Assembly: GCA_021292165.1 (NCBI GenBank)
Contig: CM037880.1
Span: 186,296,868 to 186,360,867 of the forward strand
Length of the DNA stretch: 64,000 nucleotides
Reading direction: 5' to 3'
Source of the DNA: Shinisaurus crocodilurus
Taxonomy: Eukaryota; Chordata; Lepidosauria; Squamata; Shinisauridae
Shown here: positions 56,801 to 64,000 of the stretch, one piece after another
Layout of the letters: the number at the start of each line of letters is the position of its first letter
How positions within the stretch are numbered: the stretch's first letter is position 1
Notes under the pieces: generated by a model
Databases searched by the model: none
Told to the model about the DNA's origin: nothing
Seen by the model: only the letters and a program-made list of their open reading frames with translations
Position numbers and translations under genes: made by a program

Positions 56801-59800
56801 CAAAATTGTAAGCCTGCGGGCAGGGACTGTCTTGTTAATTGCTGTAAACTGCCCAGAGAGCTTCAGCTATTGGGCGGTACAAAAATGAAATGAAATAAAT
56901 AAATAAATAAAAGACCCGGTTGTTGGTCTTTCACAAAGTGCATAGTGAAAAAGGAGCAGTTACTAACCGTTGACTAACAACAGAGTAATTTCAAAATATA
57001 TTTGGCGCTAAATGTTTTGGCTTCCGCCCTCATCAGTGAGTTGTGATGTTAAATGGATACCAAGAGCAGCAATTTGGAAGGCAGGGAGATGAAAATTCCG
57101 AAGGGAAAAAACAAGAGGTGTGAGTGGTATAAAAAAGTTCATGAATGGTCCTCCAGATTCAGGCCATTTGGACTTGATCCAAATGCAACATGAGATTAAT
57201 TTTGCACGAGATACTGTTGCCTCGGAGGAGGGGAGGGCAATGGGATGGGCCTGGGATGGGCTGGCCTAGGCCAGTGTTTCCAACCTTGGGTCCCCAGATG
57301 TTTTTGGCCCACAACTCCCAGCATGCCCCAGCCAGCATGCCCCAGCCAGCATGCCCCAGCCAGAGTTGTAGGCCAAAAACATCTGGGGACCCAAGGTTGG
57401 AGAACACTGGCCTAGGCTACTGATGGTGGTGATGGTGGTTGGTGTTTTGTGTTTTGCAGTGCAGTTCTGTGTGTGTCTGGTCAGCGGTGGCTCCCATTCA
57501 GTTCGGTGCGGTTTGCTCCCAGGAAAAGTGTGCACAGGATTGCACTGTTGATGCATCATTGCTTTTATTTGAATTGTTGTACAATTTCTTCAGGGAACTG
57601 GGCGTTTCCAGCTTCCACACTGCTGTGTTATAACAATTAATAGTTTGCTCTCTTTCTACATACAAGGTAGTGTAACTGGAGTTTATTGGGGAAAGGCCCT
57701 GCTTCTGGTCATAGCAGTTCTAAGCCTGAGTGGAGACAGCAAGCAAAGGAGGGCCTGAGAAGATGAGTATAGTTGGCATGTCGGTCGTTGCCAAGAAGGG
57801 TTTTAGGCCCTACCCACAAAGTTGAAGGATTTGGTTTTAATTCTCAGCCATCCCTCATGCAGGACATATGTTGACTGGGTTCGCATGACACAACTACCCA
57901 CCGTGGCTTATAAGCCACGGTGGGTTGTCCTGTCATGTGAACATGGACCATTTCCCGTAGGGTGGCTTGTGCATGGGCTACAAGCCACCCTGACAACCCA
58001 TGGTTTGTTCTAGGGTTCATTTCACCCATGATGGCTGGCATGTCGTCTGAACCCAGGCGACTGTCTCCATCATGGGTAAACGGAAGTGGCAAATGAGCCT
58101 CTTGGCAAGACCAGCAAACCCCCCCTTGCCACTCTCGTCAAGCAATCTCCATTGTGACAGCCAGTTTTTGTGATCTTTGACAGCCAGTGACGGCCCCTTC
58201 AAAGTGCCGGAAGCGCCACATTGAACGGGCTGTCAGTGGTTAGCGACCTATTTTTAATTTTATTTGCATCCATAATTTGCGAGGCAAAAGGGTTTTGACA
58301 AGCTAATGAGTGTTTTTTGATAGGGACATATGGCTGTATAATGTCCCAGTCCAAAAACACCAATTTCCCTGTCAAAACCCCATTTTTAAGGCAGCCTTTC
58401 CTGCAAAAATGGGGTGGGATGCACTTTTGCACTTTCCCGAACAGCTAGTCTTGGGGGAAAGTGCACAATGTACAGGACCCTGAGGACAGTCAGGGCGAAA
58501 AAGAAAAAGATGAGGATCTCACCACGAAGGGGATATAAATCTCACCACACCCTTTTCATGAGTAAAGATCCCTCACGGCTTTGCTTTCCCTTGATAGCTC
58601 CTGCTTTGACAGCTATCAAGAGAAAGCAAAGTAAAAATAAAGCCCCATTTGGTGCTTCCCTGGGTCAATGTCCAGGGTTGTTACCTGCTGCACTTTGACA
58701 GCAGGTACCCTCTAGGGCAGTGTTCTCCAATTTTGGGTCCCCAGATGTTTTTGGCCTACAACTCCCAGCATGCCCCAGCCAGCGTAGCATGCTGGGAGTT
58801 GTAGGCCAAAAACATCTGGGGACCCAAGGTTGGAGAACACTGCCCTAGGACATCGCCCAGTAAGTGCCTGGGTATTTATATAGTAAGGGACTAATTTTTT
58901 GTTGTTTTGTAGCTCTACTTGTGTATACCAAAGTGTCTTTCTACCTTTCTCCCCTTCCCTCATTCCCCACCTTTTATTGCAATCTGTTTACCTTAAATAA
59001 ACTTTCCTGGTTTTACCCCACACGGTGTGTGTGGTTCCTCTGTGGTTCAGTGCTAAATCCAGTGTATAGACAATGGGCAAGGCCCTGAGAGAATCAGGTC
59101 AAGACAGCAGAGCTAAGGCTGGCAGTTTTGCACCTTTGACCTCTTGTCTTGAAGAAAGGACCCGTTGGCAGTCCTTCACTAAAAGTACGAAAATATTTGT
59201 GCACGTTGTGGGTGCAAAAAAAAAAAAAAAGGTTGCCAACCACTGATAGCCCCAGCAGTGTGCTGCTTGGGCACTTTGAAGGGGCTGTCAAACCGGAGAC
59301 TGTGATTTCCAGGAGGGGGAAAAAGGTTAAGAGGGGGGAGCTGTGGTGAGTGAGAAAGGGCTTGCGATCGCAGCAGGGTTGGGGGGCAGAGCAGAGAAGC
59401 CAGTCCTGCTGTAGAGTCCCCTGGGATACCTGCAGGAGGACTGAGGAGGAGGGAGGGGGTGAACAACCCATGGTGAGCCCGATCGTCTGTCGGGCACACT
59501 ATGGGTTGTTTGGGCAACAACCAACCCACCGTGGCTTATTGCCAGGGTGGGTTAGCGTGATGTGTGAACCCGCCCATTGCGTATTGGATATCTTAGAGGC
59601 CTAGGGTGTCAGTGTGTGCAGTTGCCGGACTAGAAATCAACATATGCTCTCAACATTGTGTAAAACAATGTCAGAATTCAGTGCCAAAGAAATAACATAT
59701 AGCTGTTGGAAAGCCTGTCCTCGTCATCTTCCTCCTCTTCCTCTCCTACCGGAGGTTGGATATCATCATGGCTAGACTGCCTTTAGATATGGCCCCTCTA

Positions 59801-60124
59801 AACAATGATATTGTATTGCCCCTGACCCACAAAGTTGAAGGATTTGGTTTTAATTCTGAGGATTGCTCTGTTAGTATATTAACCTGACAAGAATGTTAGG
59901 AAGTGTAATGCGATCAAGAGCCATTTCATAATCTATACACCCATGCCCCTTCAAATTGTAAACTTTAGCTGAAATTATTCCACCAAAAAAAAGAGAGAGA
60001 AATGGAAACAAGAGAAAAATGAGATAAATACTGTCATGTCTTTGCAACAAAATGTCTCTTTAGCAATGTCGTGCATGCAGGCTCAGGGACTAGCCCATCA
60101 GCTATATGTAAATAGGTGTTTTTG

Positions 60125-60345
60125 TAGCATGTGTTGGGCTGGGACTCGGGAGATCCGGGTTCTAGTCCCCGCTCGGCCATGAAACTCACTGGGTGACTTT
60201 GGACCAGTCACTGACTCTCAGCCTAACCTACCTCACAGGGTTGTTGTGAGGATAAAATGGAGAGGAGGAGGATTATGTAAGCCGCCTTGAGTTCCTTGCA
60301 GGAAAAAAGGCGGGGTATAAATATAATAAATAAATAAATAAAAAC
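60125..60345 (+). repeat. Sauria-type SINE
   Basis: A well preserved copy with GGGTTCTAGTCCCCGCTCGG (B-box-like), GAAACTCACTGGGTGAC, CAGCCTAACCTACCTCACAGG, GTAAGCCGCCTTGAG, and the tail (AATA)n ending near 60,345. The first part of the tRNA-like head is missing. Confidence 0.85.
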
Positions 60346-61370
60346 ACATTTTGAAAATGGAAGGTAACTAGTGAGTAATTTCTAAACACAGTTGTGCTTT
60401 CTGGAAACTACATCCTCTGACCCGTAATACTCTCCAAGCGAAGATATGTGTGGACTGGATCTGATAAATCAGTGGTGACAGAATTCCCCCCCCCACTTTC
60501 CGCATGCTCAGAGGCACTGTCATTTTGTTTGTTTCATATGTTCTAAGGCTGAGTTCTGTGTTGATTTAAACCCTGAAGGTAACTGAAACACAAATGGGCT
60601 ACTTTATACACATGAAACTCCTATGCAGGAGTACCAGTTGTGCAAGTCTTAAAACTGTGCCAATTGTATACATGGATATTTCATTGCATATGCATTGACC
60701 GATAAAGTCACATTAGTCACAGCTTCCAAGCATTCACCAGTAAGTCATTGGCTTTTTGTAATCCAGACCCCGTGAGTACAATCACCACATCACAACTTGT
60801 ATATGCAACTGTCCTTCAAATTTCCTGGATGCAAGGATATTGCAGGTAGGGATTTTGTAATGTGTGTAGTAGTAGTCTGGAGTGACAAAGGGAAGATGAA
60901 ATTTTACAACTGAACTGACGTTAATGGACAGAGTTATTTAGAGGATAGGTATGGATTTCGTGTAACAATAGTTTTTTCAATGAGTTAAAATATGTTTTGG
61001 AAATCCTATCCATTCTCTTGTCCTATTTTTATTCATATTCATCCATCAGCAAAGATTGCTGATGGACAGATTTCAAAAAATGTATTTGATGGATAAATGC
61101 AATAATAATATTATTACTAACTGTATTGTCAATTAATAGCCAGGGTTGTTAGTCATAGCTACATACTTTTGTTCTGGGAAGAGGCCTAGCTGAGAAGACA
61201 GGAAGAGAAAGTAGTATGCAGAAGGATTTCCTGTTCTGCTTGCCCTGTTCATGATTGATCAGGTTAAATGTGTCAAATATATTTTCTCAAGGGAACAATA
61301 GAAGGAGCTGTGACAGTGAGATCTAATAGTCCCTAAAACTTACATCATCAAGTATGCTCTAAATGAACTA

Positions 61371-62093
61371 TATAGGAAGCATCCTTACATGAAGTCAGAC
61401 CATTGGTACTACCTGCCAAGGGAGGCCTGCCAAGGGTTGGCCCCCCCTCTCTGTTGTCCTTCCGCCGACAAGCAAATATGCTTTTATTCATGCAGGCATT
61501 TGGCAAGTAAGCTGCAAATGTTGCTGAAGGGGTTTTTAATTGGTTTCATTTATTTATTTTATTGTTTTTAATTTGTTTTTATGTTATGTTTTAATTTAAA
61601 AAGAAATTAAATTAGTTTTCTTGTTCAAGTCCATAGTACAATTAACATGAATTGCAAAACAATAATAATCAAACCAAAGGAATTCATTAAGCATATATTA
61701 ATAAGGTTCGAGAGAGTCCATCTGAGAGTTAAGAGTCAATTCCATAGACTTATTTAGTCTTGCTATGTAGAACTGACCAAAAATATCTCTCCAGAATGTC
61801 TCATAAGTGGTTGGTGTTATGTTATGTTCTAATTAAAATTTTGTTTTCAATCTGTATTTTACTATTGCTATGTGGCTTGAGTGCCATTTTTGGTGGAAAG
61901 GTGGACTCTAAACAAATTAAATTAAAATAAATGCTCGGATCTAGCTTTGTATTGTCAACAACAGTGACTGGCAGCAATGGCTCTCCAGTGCTTCAGACAG
62001 GAGTTTTTCCAACCCTACCTGGAGATGCTGGGGATTGAACCTGGGACCTTCGGCATGGAAAGCAGGTGACTCTGTTATTGAGCTGCAGCCCTT
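61371..62093 (-). repeat. tRNA-Ala-type SINE interrupted by a LINE fragment
   Basis: The tail of a SINE of the 11835 family (AGGAAGC...GTCAGACCATTGGT) lies at 61371-61405. The rest of that SINE resumes at about 61938 (TCTAGC...TATTGTC) and ends at 62093 in the tRNA-like head. Between them is a LINE 3' end (GTTGTCCTTCCGCC, then GGCTTGAGTGCCATTTT). The SINE is therefore older than the LINE insertion. Confidence 0.65.
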
Positions 62094-64000
62094 TGCATTA
62101 ATGCTGTACTGGTTTCACTGATGCAACTTGCCACCTGTGCTTGCTGCTGAAAAGCCCTTCTTTCTCTGCCTGAGATCCTGGTGGTAGGGAAAGTAATGCT
62201 TTAAACACGCTTCCTGCATACATCAGTCCTGGCGTCATTTCTGCTATATCTGCTGTCCTTGTCCCCACCCCAGCTTAGGCAGCATCAGCAAGCAAATGCT
62301 GCATCCATACAGCCTGTAGGAGAGACCTTTGAGGCTACTCCCGGCATGCCAAATGGGTTTCCACTTCCAGCATCAAAAAGAGCTTTTCCTGTCAACACAT
62401 CAGAATTAAGTGATGTGTACCTTGGTCCTCACTCTGTGGAATCACATTGCACAGGCCACAGAAAGATGCTTCTGAAGCACGTGATCTGAAATTCAGTAGT
62501 GCTAGTGGCACTAGTTTCTCCCCGCTGCCATGATTCATCCCCCCCCCCCCCAGATAAATTGGTGGGGTGTGTGTGTTGTTGGCTGTAAACATACTTTCTG
62601 CCACAGGAGGGCACCCTATGATAAAGATTTACTCAAAGTAATTTGATAGGCTGGATTTGAAAGCCCTGCTACTAGTTCTAAATGAACTGTCTGAATGCCC
62701 CTCTCCCCATCAGTAATTTCTGCGGTTCCCCACAAATGTTAAATGAAATCTTTGAATTACTCACAAATGAAGCAACAAACACACAAATAACTGATTAATA
62801 TATATCAGCCTTCCCCAACCTGGTGCCCTCCACATTTTTTAAATACAAGTCCCAGCATCCCTGGCCGTTGGCCATGCTGTCTGGGGCTGATGGGAGTTGA
62901 AGTCCCAAACATCTGGAACATTTTGAAAAGGAATAAGTAAATAGTATGGGGTTAATTCCACCGTATGCATCTTCCACATTACAGCTGTTGGTGGCATGTA
63001 GTGTTCGAGTGCTTCCAGATGGTGACTCCTAGTGCTACCAATCAAAGGCATAAATAAAACTTTAGGGATGTACGAGCATTTTGTTTCTGTTTCCAAATCA
63101 TGCAAACATATCCCATTCACAATCCCGAATGCAGGCATGAGCAGGAGTCCTGTTTTTCGAGAGAGGTTTTAAATTCCCAAATTTGTAGTCGCATTCATAT
63201 AATGCGTCTTTTTTTTTTTTTTATAATGCTTATTCTGAAATGTACATTTGCCCCCAAAATACGCATTTTCACACTTTATTCATTGTGGGGAACAGTGCAC
63301 ACTTTTGAAAAATAGGCACAAAAACATGCACCTTCCCCATTCGAAATGCGCACTTTTCTTGTTTGAATGTGCTGAAAAATAGGTAGAAAACTAAAATGGG
63401 AGCAAGCCAAAATGACCTTCAAAATCGCTTTTCTCCCATCTCTACAGCTTTTCCAGTCTTTCCTCCTTAACTGATTTTTTTTTTGTAAGAAAAAAGAGAA
63501 AAAGCATTGGGAATGTACAGGAAGGGTTACAAGTTGAAGACATCATCATCTGGCCAGCCCCTGCCCCCAATTCTGTGAATGAGGCAGGATGATTGCAGGA
63601 TAAAAGCCTGGTCTGGAAGGACCCATTGCTGTATAAGGTGGTTGTTGTTTTTTTAAACCAGACTTGTAATTCTCATTCCATAAATGAAAATAAAAAAAGG
63701 TTTGCAAACAACCATATTGCCATGATATTTAAAGAGGTGTGATCAAAAAGGTGTTATTACTGGAAAACACAGAACAGCTTCTTTGGTATGAAATAAGCAG
63801 TCTGAAAAAGCCTTATTATCCTACAAGCTGCTGTTTTGAACAAACAGGACCCAACTCCATGCCAGTGTGAGATCACGGTAGGACACTCATGTAAGCCCAA
63901 CCAACCCAAGGCCCTTCTCTGGCATATCACTGGGAGACTGCTGTGTCAGAATGGTGAAGGTGGACAGGTTTTCATCCTTCACAGAGTTTTTCCTGAGGTG

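Larger units (their letters stand above)
52871..64000. other. Right-hand region without a supported gene
   Basis: This holds fold-backs, SINEs, LINE ends and the inverted repeat described above, separated by unassigned sequence. No frame longer than 125 codons occurs, and none has a recognisable domain or flanking splice signals that join to another. Confidence 0.6.

Noticed and set aside
1..64000. CRISPR arrays, operons or bacterial-type defence systems
   Set aside because: The window is vertebrate nuclear DNA. The only tandem arrays are a minisatellite and microsatellites without unique spacers.

Overview
The window reads as nuclear DNA from a vertebrate, most likely a squamate reptile (lizard or snake). 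It has spliced genes with long introns. It also carries repeats typical of squamates: SINEs of the Sauria type with the tail (AATA)n, L2/CR1-clade LINE pieces, a tRNA-Ala-derived SINE, 5S rRNA-derived SINEs, hAT and mariner-like DNA transposon remnants, and many fold-back MITEs. The species cannot be fixed from the sequence.

Layout. (1) Bases 1 to about 24,000, plus strand: the 3' two thirds of ZBTB10, a BTB/POZ zinc-finger repressor. Four coding exons are visible at 4036-4927, 16523-16660, 20589-20761 and 23527-23832. Together they encode 502 residues plus the stop. The 5' exon lies outside the window. The intron after 16660 uses a GC donor, the only choice that keeps the frame. The 3' UTR starts at 23833 and contains two miR-27-type seed matches. 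(2) About 27,650 to 50,500, minus strand, tail-to-tail with ZBTB10: a gene I assembled from exon frames, splice signals and matching phases. It has a non-coding first exon in a small CpG-rich promoter (about 50,230-50,470), a start codon at 48009, and about ten coding exons down to 28034, with a terminal exon tentatively at 27655-27785. It encodes roughly 440 to 485 residues of almost continuous coiled coil. I do not recognise it by name. Its first coding intron (47923 to 42788) has all the marks of a U12-type AT-AC intron, and its promoter carries a near-perfect RFX X-box, so a ciliary or centrosomal role is a reasonable inference. (3) About 50,500 to 64,000: no gene that I can support. This part holds SINEs, fold-backs, a perfect 68-bp inverted repeat, an LTR-like stretch and a nested repeat insertion.

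The introns hold datable insertions. Three hAT-type elements have 8-bp target duplications, two exact and one with a single mismatch. Five copies of one mariner-like MITE fall into two subfamilies. An L2 reverse-transcriptase fragment has an open 246-codon frame. A minisatellite of about 117-bp units in a two-unit higher-order arrangement abuts an exon of the minus-strand gene. Most other open frames are chance or repeat-derived and were left out.
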